Origin: Liolophura sinensis
Lineage: Eukaryota; Mollusca; Polyplacophora; Chitonida; Chitonidae
DNA length: 64,000 nucleotides
Direction: 5' to 3'
Assembly (NCBI RefSeq): GCF_032854445.1
Contig: NC_088305.1
Coordinates: forward strand, 19,949,717-20,013,716
Of this stretch, positions 12,326 through 25,900 are shown in pieces (the first letter of the stretch is position 1; each line of letters begins with the position of its first letter). Below the pieces are notes generated by a model. That model had not been told where the DNA came from. It did no database searches and saw nothing but the letters and a program-made list of their open reading frames with translations. Made by a program: the position numbers and the translations under genes.

Positions 12326-13082
12326 AAGAATGGACTGTGCGCGTCTACACAAAATGATGCTCACAAAAAACGTGAAACTGTAAATCCTGTAGTCACAATA
12401 GATGTTAGAATTCGTTAGAAGCTTTTCACAATGCCAGGGTGGCATTATTTTTTACTAAATGGGAAAGAAACATTAAAAAATGAAAAACCTTAGTAGAAAG
12501 ACCAGAAAAAATATATCTGAAATTCCCTTCAATTGAAAAAAATTTTCATTGAATTAAATTCAGATAAATCTAAGTAGGTTGACCTTTACGAACCTTAATC
12601 GCAATGAAGGTCATTGATGACGCCACATCTACATGTACTGTTCTCTATCCCCCCCCCCCAAAATGTACTTTTCGGATTACATTAGTAACCTTAGTAAGAA
12701 TTTTATTCCGTTCTGAACATGGAACAGTTGTTGGGAAAACCTGTGTGATGTCAACGACGACATCAATATGGTCCATAAAGCCCATCTTACAATTAAAAAA
12801 AAAAAACAGGCTGCATTTGATTTGGTGAAACAAAAAAAGTCTGAAAACAACTTTAAGTACTTTCCGATATGATCTTTCAAATGATAACTGTATACACCTG
12901 AAGTTCGGTAAAAAACAAAGAATGAACTGTGCGCGTCTACACAGAATGATGCTCACAAGAAACGTGAAACTGTAAATCCTGTAGTCACAATAGATGTTAG
13001 AATTCGTTAGAAGCTTTTCACAATGCCAGGGTAGCATTATTTTTTACTAAATGGGAAAGAAACATTAAAAAAATGAAAAATG
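12326..13082. repeat. Spaced direct repeat, about 160 bp x 2
   Basis: Bases 12334-12485 and 12926-13080 are near-identical direct copies sharing GCGCGTCTACACA, GTAAATCCTGTAGTCACAAT and GAATTCGTTAGAAGCTTTTC. About 440 bp lie between them. Open frames through both copies are repeats of the same non-coding sequence. Confidence 0.85.
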
Positions 13083-13389
13083 CATGTAGTATTTAGTATG
13101 GCTGTTTGTGGCAACACTTTAGTCTTTCTGATAACAAATTAATCAAACTTCATAAACAAACTCCTCAGTCAGAATCAAGCAAAATGTGTCACTTGAAAAA
13201 TGCTAAACTTTAGGTGAAATACAATACTTCATTTTTAATGTTTTCTCCCTTTAACCAGGTTGTCATGACAACAACAAGACTGGGGTTCTTTCTGATGGCC
13301 TCTATATGTGTTGGTAAGCTAAGCATGTTTATAGATAAAATGTAGGAATTCTCATATGTCACATGGAATTTCACATGTTTTGTCAAGCA

Positions 13390-13995
13390 GTTTGCAACAT
13401 CATATTTGCATACATGTCTGGAGGATGCCACTTCACCTCTGCTTCTGAGTTCCACCATGTTGTCTGCATCACTGTCTGATTTGCATACACATACACATGT
13501 ATCTTGTCAGAGACTGCAGAACCTCCAATTTCATCTTTGCTCTGAAGCACGACCACTGATGTCTGCATTATGATCAGATTTGCAAATCTCCCGAGATTGC
13601 TGTTTCACCTCTGCTCTGAAGCATAGCCATGATGTCTGTGCTAGGATCAGATTTGTGTATCTCTCCAGAGATTGCAGGTTCACCTCTGTTCTCAAGCACA
13701 ACCATTGATGTCCTGTGCTAGGATCAGATTTGTGTATCTCTCCAGAGATTGCAGGTTCACCTCTGTTCTCAAGCACAACCATTGTTGTCCTATGCTAAAG
13801 TCAGATTTGTGCATCTCTCCAGAGATTGCAGGTTCACCTCTGTTCTCATGCACAACCATTGATGTCCTGTGCTAGGATCAGATTTGTGTATCTCTCCAGA
13901 GATTGCAGGTTCACCTCTGTTCTCAAGCACAACCATTGATGTCCTGTGCTAGGATCAGTTTAATTGCAGCTTCACCTCTGTTTGTAGCACGGCCA
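13390..13995. repeat. 77-bp minisatellite at the MIOS 3' end
   Basis: A 77-bp unit (core GATCAGATTTGTGTATCTCT, CCAGAGATTGCAGGTTCACC) repeats about seven times. Spacings of 77 are clear at 13645, 13722, 13799 and 13876. Left units are more diverged. The array stops about 12 bp before the MIOS stop codon, so it probably lies in the 3' UTR. Confidence 0.88.
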
Positions 13996-14006
13996 TGTTG
14001 TCTGGG

Positions 14007-16931
14007 TCAGGAATGAGCCTCGTTCATCAGCCGGCCTATGGAGTCTAACATCATACATTTACAGTTGCAGCCTGTCACAGGACACTCCATGTTGTCCCTG
14101 ACAAAGAAATGTCAAACAAAATCAAAATAAGTACATGCCTACAGAATATGTGCTTTGAGGCCATCTTGTATGCGAAGACCTGTGTAAAAGTAGTGCACCA
14201 TAAAACATCGCGGATCAGTCCACTGATTTCAGTCTGCGGCTTCAGCGTACAACCTTCGCAAGGATACCCTAAATGACCTGGCATTTCGTCCATGGCTAAG
14301 TGGCTCATTTTTCCATGTTGTACTGACTTTATAAAAGTGTTTTGAGGTTTGTTTGACAGGCAGGATGAAATCCTAGTGTCAAAATAAAGTTTCAGCATAA
14401 AAAAGTAATAGTTTGTAACATTTATTTGCCTCCAAGAATGCACTTGGGGCTGAGTCTATATATAGGCCTACACCTGATCTTTATACTGCTACAGTCATCC
14501 TGATTAGCCTCAGACATTACTTTTAAAAAATCACCAAATGATGACAAAAAAATATGTATAAACAAGCGTTGTCATTGCAAGACGGCAAATGTCCCGGAAA
14601 TAAAAAAATAAAAAAACTGATTTTCTTTCTTTATATCTGCATTATTTGCTTAAACACTGTACACTGCACCATTAAGATTCATGAAACCTTTCATGCACAT
14701 TTCATCTAAACTCCTAGCTGCTCTCACCTGAACCATTCAAGGATGTGACTTGCGTGGCCGCCATGGCGACAGGTCTGGCACCAGGTGAACCAGGTGTTGA
14801 ACAGCGTTAGCTTGGCAGGTAGGTTATCTGCAGCCACCCCAAAAAATTAACAAAACAAAAAAAAAACAAAACAAAACTACTTTATTACTGAATTACTCTA
14901 CAAAGAACAACAGTAAACACTGCATTAACTTGTATTAAAATGCAGCCTACACTTTTAATACACTGTAACCCACAGGTTGATTTTTTTTATACAAATCCAA
15001 ACTCCCTCTTCAGACAGTGATAACTTGGTTACGAACTCCTGGAAAAGAACCCCAAAATTCTGTCCTCACAGACCTGTCAAGTTTCATAAAAATCCAATGA
15101 TAACTTCAGTGTTGGCAAGGTTTCATTTCAATAAAGTTTCCACTTATACCATGGCAGTCAGGCTTGTGAGTGGAGGAAACAGAAGGGCCCTGAGTTCATC
15201 AACTCCCCTTCATGTACATGTACCCGATACAGCTGTAGCAGAAACGTCAAATATGAACACTTGACCTTATTGGTCAAGAACTGAACAGTCACATCCATCA
15301 TGTCCATTGCTAAGTTAACTGTCTGAGCCAGAGCTTTAACCATCTGAGCCAGCACGTCAATCATTTCAGCCACTACTTCAATCATCTGAGCTAGCACTTC
15401 AATCATTTCAGCCAGTATTTCAATCATCTGAGCTAGCACTTCAATCATTTCAGCCAGTACTTCAATCATCTGAGCTAGCTCTTCAATCATTTCAGCCAGT
15501 ACTTCAATCATCTGAGCTAGCTCTTCAATCATTTCAGCCAGTACTTCACTCATCTGAGCTAGCTCTTCAATCATTTCAGCCAGTACTTCAATCATCTGAG
15601 CTAGCACTTCAATCATTTCAGCAAGTATTTCAATCATCTGAGCTAGAACTTCAATCATTTCAGCCAGTACTTCAATCATCTGAGCTAGCACTTCAATCAT
15701 TTCAGCCAGCACTTGAATCATCTGAGCTAGCACTTTAATCATCTCAGCCACTACTTCAATCACCTGAGCTAGCACTTCAATCATTTCAGCAAGTATTTCA
15801 ATCACACTTTAACCATCTGAGCAGGTAATTTCGCCATGTGAGACAGCACTTTAACTGTTTAAACCATCACTATAATCATCTGAGCCCTCACTTAAACAAT
15901 CTAGACCAGAGCTTTCACTGTCTCAGCCAACAAGATAATCTAACCTCACGGTCATTATGGTATACCACTTACCTGTTTTGTTCGGCTGGTTCTGTCTCTG
16001 TGTGCCCGAGGCTGTGCCCATGTGCATCAGACAGAGGGCACAACGAGGCAGGGGTTTTCTACAGCCAGGACAGCTGGATATCTGGCAAATGAAAGGTGTG
16101 TTACAACATGTACTTGTAACAACATATACTTGCAACAACATGTACTTTTAACAATATTACTAAACATTCAATGCTGAGATACAAATGTATGGGATTTTTT
16201 CCCACAGTATTTATATGTGTGTGTGCTTTGGGGTTCTACATTGTACTTAACATTTTTTCATTCATATAACGACGGGGAATCATTAGGTGTTTGTGCATAT
16301 GCTGTGGCTTCTTGTGGCAGGGCAAGTCCATGCCGCCAAACTGCTGACGCCACTGAAGTATCACGCCAGATGCCAGATATGAAACCTCACCCGGTCACAT
16401 TATACTGACACCGAGCCAACCAGTCCTGTTTACCTGCTCTAACCTCTTAGTGCTGAGCAGCAAGCAGCAACAAGCAACATTTTGAAATTCTTTGGTACGA
16501 CCCAACCTGGGTTTGATCCCAGGTTTCCCCGACTTCGAGACAGACGCTCCAACCATTAGTACAATAAAGTGGTCAAATGGTTAATAAGAACATCTGTGAA
16601 TACTTCATCTAAACTTTGACACATAAAATGCATTTTCAGAAGCAAACAATTAGGTGATCCTGATAATAAGATAGGAAATTATAGGAAATCAGCAAAATGT
16701 GTCACCTGAAAAAGCCTAAACTGAAGGTGGAATAATGTGCATATGAAAAGTGGACTTACCCGTGACTTTGTTTGCTGGGATCCATACAGGCCTGGGAAGG
16801 GTCTCTGTCTGACAGGATTGTTGGAGGAGATGGACTTGCCACAGAAGTTACAGCTGACATACACCTGAGACGGGGGCTGGGATAACCCAGAGAGGCCGGA
16901 GTTACAGTAACGCAGGTTGTCCAGCTCCGCC
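14007..16931 (-). CDS. MIOS: MIOS exons 24-27: C-terminal zinc-binding domain
   Basis: Exons: 16760-16931, 15973-16081, 14728-14827, 14007-14097. They encode the cysteine/histidine clusters [41 protein letters not shown] and [13 protein letters not shown], the paired zinc fingers that hold GATOR2 subunits together. All expected Cys and His residues are present. Junctions are in phase: exon 25 ends in the first base of an Asp codon completed in exon 26, and exon 26 ends in AG of an Arg codon completed in exon 27. The intron between exons 25 and 26 holds the 21/42-bp array. Confidence 0.95.
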
Positions 16932-19900
16932 CTCAAACCAGCAGAAAACCAACACTAATATTTGACTTGTTCTTTATTTGACTTATGTTTAACACAATAC
17001 TCAGGAATTTTTCACTAGCACAATAGGTGTAGCTGACAGTGGAGAAAACTGAAGTAAGTGGAGAAAACCACGGCAATTTGCCAGGTCATATCTCACCTGT
17101 CATGATCATAAGGCAGCTGCAAGAATGGTGTTTTCATTTATTTATTCTTCTGATTGTTTTTCACTGACACACTCTAAAATATTTCAGTAATATTTATTCA
17201 TTCATAAAATCTGACTGGTGCTCTACACCATACTCAAGAATATTTCACTTCTACAATGGCAGCCAGTATAGTGGTTGGACGAAACCGTACACCCCCTGGG
17301 GGAAACCAATGACCATCCGAAGGTTGTTGTCAGACCTCCCCACACACGGCTGGAAAATTCTCTGGTGTAAGGCTCCTGGGGCTAACCACCCTGGCCACAG
17401 AAGGAATCTACAAATTCCACGTCCAGGGTAAGGTTATCCACCTTGCTCTCACAATACACACAAAATTTCATCAAAATCTGCTAATATTTCTGAGATGGAC
17501 ACCAAAGCATTGCAGAAAAACAGACTAAGAAATACAAATTAATACCCCTGGTTTTTGCTGAAGCTTTGGATAATAAAAAATACATAACCCATATTTTTAC
17601 AAGCCAGAAGTGAAAGTTTGGGGCTTAACGTCCCACTTACGACAATCTTTCAGTAATATGACGAACAGGAGTTATTATGTAGGTGTGTGTAAATATACTG
17701 TGTCTTCTTGTGTCGCAAGGCGAGTCCATGCCTACAGAGTGCTGCCGCCACTAAAGTATCATGCCCAAGACACCAGACATAACACCCCATCCAGTCACAT
17801 TATCCTGACACCTGGATCACGTTTCCTTGCTCTAACCTCTCAGTGCTGAGCACCAATCAAGGCAGCAATGAGTACCATTTTTAAAGTCTTCAGCATGACC
17901 CGACCCACGTTTGATATCACCATTGATAGGACCATTAGGCCACTCTAAGAGGTCTAGAAAGTGAATTGGTAAGTATTCCATTTAGTACTTTGGGGAGAGA
18001 GGAGTAGATTATCAACTTATAAAGCCTACAGGAATCTTCTGGTTACCTTTGGTGCCACAGCCGCCATCTGTCCAGTAAGTTACAATAGCTGGAGATGACA
18101 AAAAATAGAAATCATTGAGGCATTCAATACATTAACACGTACAAAATGTTGCTAGACTGTTTCATTCTATCTACATGTAACTTCTAATTCTAATTCTAGA
18201 TTTCACAAATACACAGTGACAAGCATTAGGTTTAACACTGGACTTTAGTAATGGTTTTATTTATTTATTTGATTGGTGTTCTACACCATACTCAAGAATA
18301 TTTCACATACGCCTGCAGCCAGCATTATGCAGGGAGGAAACCGGGCAGAGCTTGGGGGGAAACCCACGACCATCTGCAGGTTGCTACCAGACCTTTCCAC
18401 ATACGGCCGGAGAGGAAGCCTGCATGAGCCGAACATGAACTCACAGCGACCGCATTGGTAAGAAGTTCATGGGTCAATGTACTGTGCTGGCGCACTAACT
18501 ACCTCGGCCACAGAGGCCCTCTGTAGTAATGTAAGACGTAGGTTCCATCTGATATACTACATGGGGTGAACCGCAAAAATGAAAGAAATTTCACTTTGCA
18601 TAAATGATCATACTTATCAATCCATGCTTGGACCCGCTTGTCTTTGGCAATTTCACTGGGAAAAGTGGAGATACAAGCAAGGGCAGCTGACTGCACATCT
18701 CCCGTGTTGTCAACATACTTCTCCAGCAGAGTAACACCCTCTGTTGTCAGACCTTTGAATCAAGGGGAGATAGTCAGAGATATACAAGAGGGTACATTTA
18801 AAATAATGATTTCTGAGCTTCATGCTTTCACCTAAAAAATGAATATGTTTTAATTACCATTGTAATTTATTAATTTTTACTCTTTTTTTTCGGAAAAATG
18901 TTTCTGCCTGTTTCTATTGTTTACAACTGGTCAAATTCAGGACTAAAGGGCACCTGGGAAGATCGCCATGGAAACCATAAGCATGTCAGATAAATGGCAA
19001 ACCACCTGACGTAAAGCCAATGCCAAACCAGTTGGAACTAGATCCAAACATGCCTCCCCATTGATCTGTCTTGAGATAAACAACATGTGTGTCTATAGCC
19101 CTAGGCAACACCAATATTCTTTTCTGTTTTACAGTCCAGGCCACATTAAACAAAAATTCAAAAAAAGAAAAAAGTTACTGAACTTCCGGATTTCCAATCA
19201 TATAAATGTCTTCAACAGGTAAAAATTGCTGAGACAATCTGCACATTTCCCACAAATAATTTTTCAGTTTTATTTTCATACCCTCCTCTGACACAGACAA
19301 AAAATAAAAGGTTCCCTCTCTCTGCAAAACAAACATTTAAATTGGTTTGGTTTTACACACAGTATTTGAAGGCCTCCAGTGCGTTAACTGAAGGCCTGAC
19401 GTACCTGTCAGAAGTATACCCCCTAAATCTCCCTCCTCCGTCAGTCGTGCCGTAAGTCTGTCGATGTAGTCAGCCAACTGGCAAAGAAAAAGAAAAAAAA
19501 CATGCCCTTAAGCTTAAGTAAGTTTTAACACAAAGCAGATTTGAACCTATTCTCCTCATAAGTTCATTCTGAATGCAAAAATGTGTCATTGTGATTAGAA
19601 GGAAAACTAGGCAGCAGTATAAAAATGTAAACTGGTACTCTTTATCAAAACCCGCAGATCCAACTTAAATACAAATCATACTCCTGACATCGTGTGTGTA
19701 TCACTACGTCACACAAGAGAAAGTTTGTTACTAGCTTAATTACCAAACGGTGGTGGTTTACGCTCAGCTGGGCACGCTGGATTCATCTACCCATGAAATT
19801 AACGGAGTATGGCATTAAACAATAATAAAATAAATAAATAAGTAGAAAAAAAAAAAAACATAAAGACTACACTCACCTTAATGTCTGAGAGAAATATACA

Positions 19901-22900
19901 GGCAAAAGCCACTCTGTCCTGAATCTGCATTCCATCCTCATTCTAGCCAAATAAAATAACAACAACAACTTATCACAATGCGGCAGGTTCAATGATCTGC
20001 TGTCAAAACCAACTTGCTAGAATCAAATACACAGGTCTACAACAATGCACAGTGTAATACCATGACGTGGATTTGATGTTAGGCAAAACCACGTTTTAGG
20101 GCAAGAATTTCATGTTTGCAGAGAGACTCGCGTTCACATGTTGGTCCTATTATTTTGAAGAAATTTGAAGTTGAGAAGCAGGATCATATGTACATGCAAG
20201 AGATGAACTGTATCCAATATCGTGGGATTTCCCATATGTCATACATGAATTCTACATCATGGTCCTGAACCTTGAACCTTGACCTTTTATTTGTTGTAAA
20301 ATGTTACACACTGTATTTATTATAAATATATTATCCTGAAAATATTAGATACATTAATTCAACTATGTTGGATGTCAGTCATCTAGGCAATGAAATCAAA
20401 GATATCTAGAAATCAATCACAAGGTGAAAAATCCAAAAAAAAATTCTTTTGCATAAAACAAGCATTTTGAAAGCATTGTTTTCACAATACAGCTTTTTGT
20501 CAAAGTCCATAACTGAACAAAAACAGCCATTATTTGTCATAAACCGATGAATCTGCCCGAAACTTGAAGCTGATCTGTAACTTCTCCAAGTAAAGCCATA
20601 TACCGAATTTAAATTCAAAATAATAAAAACAAAGTTTAGAAAACTGCTGCATCACTGTTTCATCTGTATGTACATACATGTATAGTCCCACCAGGATATC
20701 ATCAGAGGCCTAATCACGAAAAGTATAATTGTAGATATTGTATAGTTCTCAAGTTCGCCTTTTTAATCGAGTCCAGTCTTATTCTGACCAGACAGGTACA
20801 AATATCAGTTCTGAAAGTGAATTAAGTGACAGTATTATCATTATTAGGGATTACACTTTCTGAATATTGTATTGATGGCAATTTGGTGCCTGACTCTAAG
20901 GTCGCTGGTTCGAAACCCGCAGTGGTCTCAGCCAAATTTCAGCACTAGAATCTGTCCTATATTCAGAAAGTGTAATCCCTAATAATAATAACACTGTTAT
21001 TCTGACCAGCCTACCAAAACGTCTTCATAGTCCAGGCGCTCTCCTGTGAGGAAGGCAAACATAGCGCGTAGGTAAGGGTCCGTCAGCTGTCGACACAGCC
21101 CCATACACATCCTCTGCCAGAGAGCAGCTGGGTCTTCTGTGTAGCCTGATAATGCCATGGCAACCGCATTCAGTGTAGAGGCACCTGCAAATGTGGTCAG
21201 AACATTCTGACTTGAGCTTGCAGCAGATATTGTGATAGGCCTGCTGGCATGCTACAGAGTCAGAGTCACCTCAGAGTAGTCAGAGTTAGAGTCAGAGTCA
21301 GAGTAGAGGCACCTGCAAATGTGGTCAGAATATTCTGACTTGAGCTTGCAGCAGATATTGTGATAGGCCTGATGGCATGCTGCAGAGTCAGAGTCACCTC
21401 AGAGTAGTTAGAGTTAGAGTCAGAGTCAGAGTAGAGGCACCCTCTTGTTTTAACTACATGCGCTTACGTGTAGTCCTTCTCTCCTTGTCTACAGTCTAAT
21501 TTCTCTCTTGTTTGTCCAGTGTCAATGATATTTTTGACGAACAAAGTCTGCCACACCTCTTCTCCGTTCACGTTTTCACTCGTATCGAGATGGCCACCAA
21601 TGTGTGCACACGAACTGCTTACGTCACACGCGTCGTAGACATTGTCATGAGAACGTCCGGACGAACACGAGCACTGCCGAAAAAAAAAGCTGATGGACTG
21701 ATGAGACTACTGAAGCGTACAAAACAACCACCAACAACTTCGAGTAAGATAAAGCAGGGAATGCTCGTGTTCGTTCGGATGTTCTCATGACAATGTCTGC
21801 GACGCGTGTGACATAAGCAGTTTGTGTGCACACACTGGCGGCCATCATGGTAAGCGTGAAAGCGTGAACAGAGAAGAGGTGTGTGAGACTTTGTTCGTCA
21901 AAACATTGCTGACAACAGACAATTAAGGGAAAAATTGGACAGTACCTGTAACGATGTTGTTATTCAAATACATTAATTAGCTATATTCTCTTTTACATCT
22001 ACATGTGTACTTAGTACATGTCATCCAGAATGTCATTTTATGTAAACTCATCACCATTAAAAAGGATCACACTTTCTGCATATATGCATAGCACAGATTC
22101 TAGTGCCAGAAGAAACTGTGAAAGAGCGCTCAGGATGTTTGGACCAGTGGCCAGTAATGGCTATTGTTACCTCCTACTCTTTGCGGATGGCCTGTTGGTA
22201 GAATGGTCTAGATCATTCACAATGAATGCAGGTGATTAGGCTCCCAACTCTAAGGTTGCTGGTTCAAAACCCTAAGTGGTTCAGAGTTAGAATCTGTACT
22301 ACATCCACAAGGTGATAATACTGTTAGTTACACTGTTATTGGCAATGCTGTACAGCCCTTACAGTTGTCTCTTTTGCGTCTCTTTTGAGTTTAAACTGTG
22401 AGGTGTTATTCTCAGCTTACTTACTAGTGGAGTCTGAGGCACGCGACACCTCTGCCCCGTGACTAAGGATCCCCAAGGTGGTATTCAGGTCTAGGTTGAA
22501 CAAGGCCAGGGCAGCTGCTCTCTCATACCACCCATCCTCCTTCAGGCTGTAAGGAGACAAGAATCAATGGCATGCCGTCAGCTTTCTACAGTGGCCAAGT
22601 ACACAAAAAAGGTTACAAGACAGTGCTTTTGACTTATTTAACTGTTGCTTAATGCCATGCTGAAACCTTTTTCACTTACACAATTGGCAAGTCACTGACG
22701 AACTTTTAGTAAGTCACTGACAAACTTTTGGCAAGTCACTGACAAACTTTTGGTTAGTCACTGACGAACTTTTGGTAAGTCACTGACAAACTTTTTGTAC
22801 GTCACTGACAAACTTTTGGCAAGTCACTGACAAACTTTTGGTTAGCCACTGACGAACTTTTAGCAAGTCACTGACAAACTTTTTGTATGTCACCAATGAA

Positions 22901-25900
22901 CTTTTGGTAAGTCACTAACAAACTTTTGGTGAGCCACTGATGAACTTTCAGTAAGTCACTAACAAACTTTTGGTAAGTCACTGACGAACTTTTGGTAAAT
23001 CACTGACGCAGTTTTGGTTAGTCACTGACGAACTTTTGGTAAGTCACTGACGCAGTTTGGGTTAGTCACTGACGAACTTTTGGTAAGTCACTGACAAACT
23101 TTTTGTACGTCACTAATGAACTTTTGGTAAGTCACTAACAAACTTTCGGTAAGTCACTAATGAACTTTCGGTAAGTCACTAATGAACTTTTGGTAAGTCA
23201 CTGATGAACTTTTGGTAAGTCACTGACGAACTTTTGGTTAGTCACTAATGAACTTTCGGTAAGCCCCTAACAAACTTTTGGTCAGTCACTGACAAACTTT
23301 TTGTAAGTCACTAATGAACTTTTAGTAAGTCACTAACAAACTTTTTGTACGTCACTAATGAACTTTTGGTAAGTCACTGACAAACTTTTTGTACATCACT
23401 AATGAACTTTTAGTAAGTCACTGACAAACTTTTGGTAAGTCACTGACAAACTTTTTGTACGTCACTGACGAACTTTTAGTAAATCACTGACAAACTTTTG
23501 GTAAGTCACTGACAAACTTTTTGTACATCACTAATGAACTTTTGGTAAGTCCCTGACAAACTTTTTGTACATCACTAATGAACTTTTGGTAAGTCACTGA
23601 CAAACTTTTTGTACGTCACTGACGAACTTTTAGTAAATCACTGACAAACTTTTGGTAAGTCACTGACAAACTTTTTGTACATCACTAATGAACTTTTGGT
23701 AAGTCCACTGACAAACTTTTTGTACATCACTAATGAACTTTTAGTAAGTCACTGACAAACTTTTGGTAAGTCACTGACAAACTTTTTGTACATCACTAAT
23801 GAACTTTTAGTAAGTCACTGACAAACTTTTTGTACGTCACTGACGAACTTTTAGTAAATCACTGACAAACTTTTGGTAAGTCACTGACAAACTTTTTGTA
23901 CGTCACTAATGAACTTTTGGTAAGTCACTGACAAACTTTTTGTACATCACTAATGAACTTTTGGTAAGTCACTGACAAACTTTTTGTACGTCACTAATGA
24001 ACTTTTGGTAAGTCACTAACAAACTTTTTGTACATCACTAATGAACTTTTGGTAAGTCACTGACAAACTTTTGGTAAGTCACTGACAAACTTTTGGTAAG
24101 TCACTGACAAACTTTTTGTACATCACTAATGAACTTTTGGTAAGTCACTGACAAACTTTTTGTACGTCACTAATGAACTTTTGGTAAGTCACTGACAAAC
24201 TTTTTGTACATCACTAATGAACTTTTGGTAAGTCATTGACAAACTTTTTGTACATCACTAATGAACTTTTGGTAAGTCACTGACAAACTTTTTGTACATC
24301 ACTAATGAACTTTTAGTAAGTCACTGACAAACTTTTGGTAAGTCACTGACAAACTTTTTGTGCGTTACTAATGAACTTTTAGTAAGTCACTGACAAACTT
24401 TTGGTGAGTCACTGACAAACTTTTTGTACGTCACTAATGAACTTTTAGTAAGTCCCTGACAAACTTTTTGTACATCACTGATGAACTTTTGGTAAGTCAC
24501 TGACAAACTTTCCAACATGCTACACCAATGGGCTTAGCCAAAGTCAGAGTGCACAAAGTGGCACATGGGGACCGTTGACCAGTTACTGTTGTTAAGGCTT
24601 CATAAACAGTGAGAGCAAAAAGAGTCTCTAAATTCCCAGGCTGGGTTTGAACCAACATATTTTATGTCCTGGCTCCCTGAGTGGGGTTTTGATCCAGTGT
24701 AACAGAATATGTGCCTTTCTCAATACTTTATTAGCTCTTAAACCCTTATAAATTAACTTGGTTACAAAATTTTCAAGAGATTGTGTGTGTTCTTTCATTC
24801 ACTGGAAATCCTATTGTTTTTTTTTCTTTCTATTTTTTAAATTATTTATTCAGATTCCAAATCAATTATTTGAGCTAACAAGCTTCCACCTGTGACCGAG
24901 TTTACCTGTGCAGTTTACTGCCCAATCCTTCAGTAGTCCAGCCACACAGCTGTAGAGCGCGTGACCTGATGGAGAAGAAAATGACAGACTATAGTATCAG
25001 CTTACCTGTGTTTTTGACTAAACACTATGATGAACCTTTTGAAAAATTTATTACTAAACTAACTTGTCCACAAATATTTTAAAAATGGTAATTATTTCTT
25101 TAACAGTATTTTATCCCAAAATTTGCCAGAAAAATAAATATTTAAAAGCAAAAAAAAAAGGTCTTAATATGTTACCTTAAACTTTCTAAGATCAATAGAA
25201 CTCTCTAAATCAGGCAAAAAGAGCAAATTTTCCAGGGGAGAAGGGATATTTTAGATCAAATTCAGTAATTACCCCCTCCCCTTTCCCCACCTGGTGGGAC
25301 ACTAATTGACTGCTGTACCTGACGTCACTCTGATACATTCTCAGGGGAGAACTGTGCTCGAGGTCCGTGAAATGTTTATAGTGCTCCGTGGAACTATCCC
25401 CGTCAAGCTCAGATTTGTCTCCCCTTAGCACATGCTGAACTCCCACAAACTTGGATATGCCGTTCTTCACCTGGCTATGTTTCTTGTTTTCTTCAATCAG
25501 GGATTTGACAGGTAAATCACGTTAAGGACAAGTACATGTAAAACGTAACGCGGACATTTGGCAGGTAAATCAAGTTAACGGCAAGAACAGGTAACAGGTA
25601 TGACAGAATCAAGGATTCGACAGGTGAAACAAGTTAAGGCCAAGTAACAGGCATCACAGAAGCCGGAATTAGACAGGTGAATCAAGTTCAGGGTAAGTAA
25701 CAGGTATGACAGAATCAAAGATTCGACAGGTGAATCAAGTTAAGGTCAAGTAACAGGCATCACATAAGCAGGAATTAGACAGGTGAATCAAGTTCAGGGT
25801 AAGTAACAGGTATGACAGAATCAAGGATTCGACAAGTGAATCAAGGACAAGTATAAGACAGGTATGAAAGAATCAGAGATTTGACCGGTGTATCAAATTA

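Noticed and set aside
12645-13037. 130-codon minus-strand ORF
   Set aside because: Most of it lies in the 160-bp direct repeat and a poly-pyrimidine run; no family similarity recognised.
21512-21848. Overlapping ORFs on both strands with shared peptides (CTRTAYVTR)
   Set aside because: They are mirror translations of the two arms of the foldback element.
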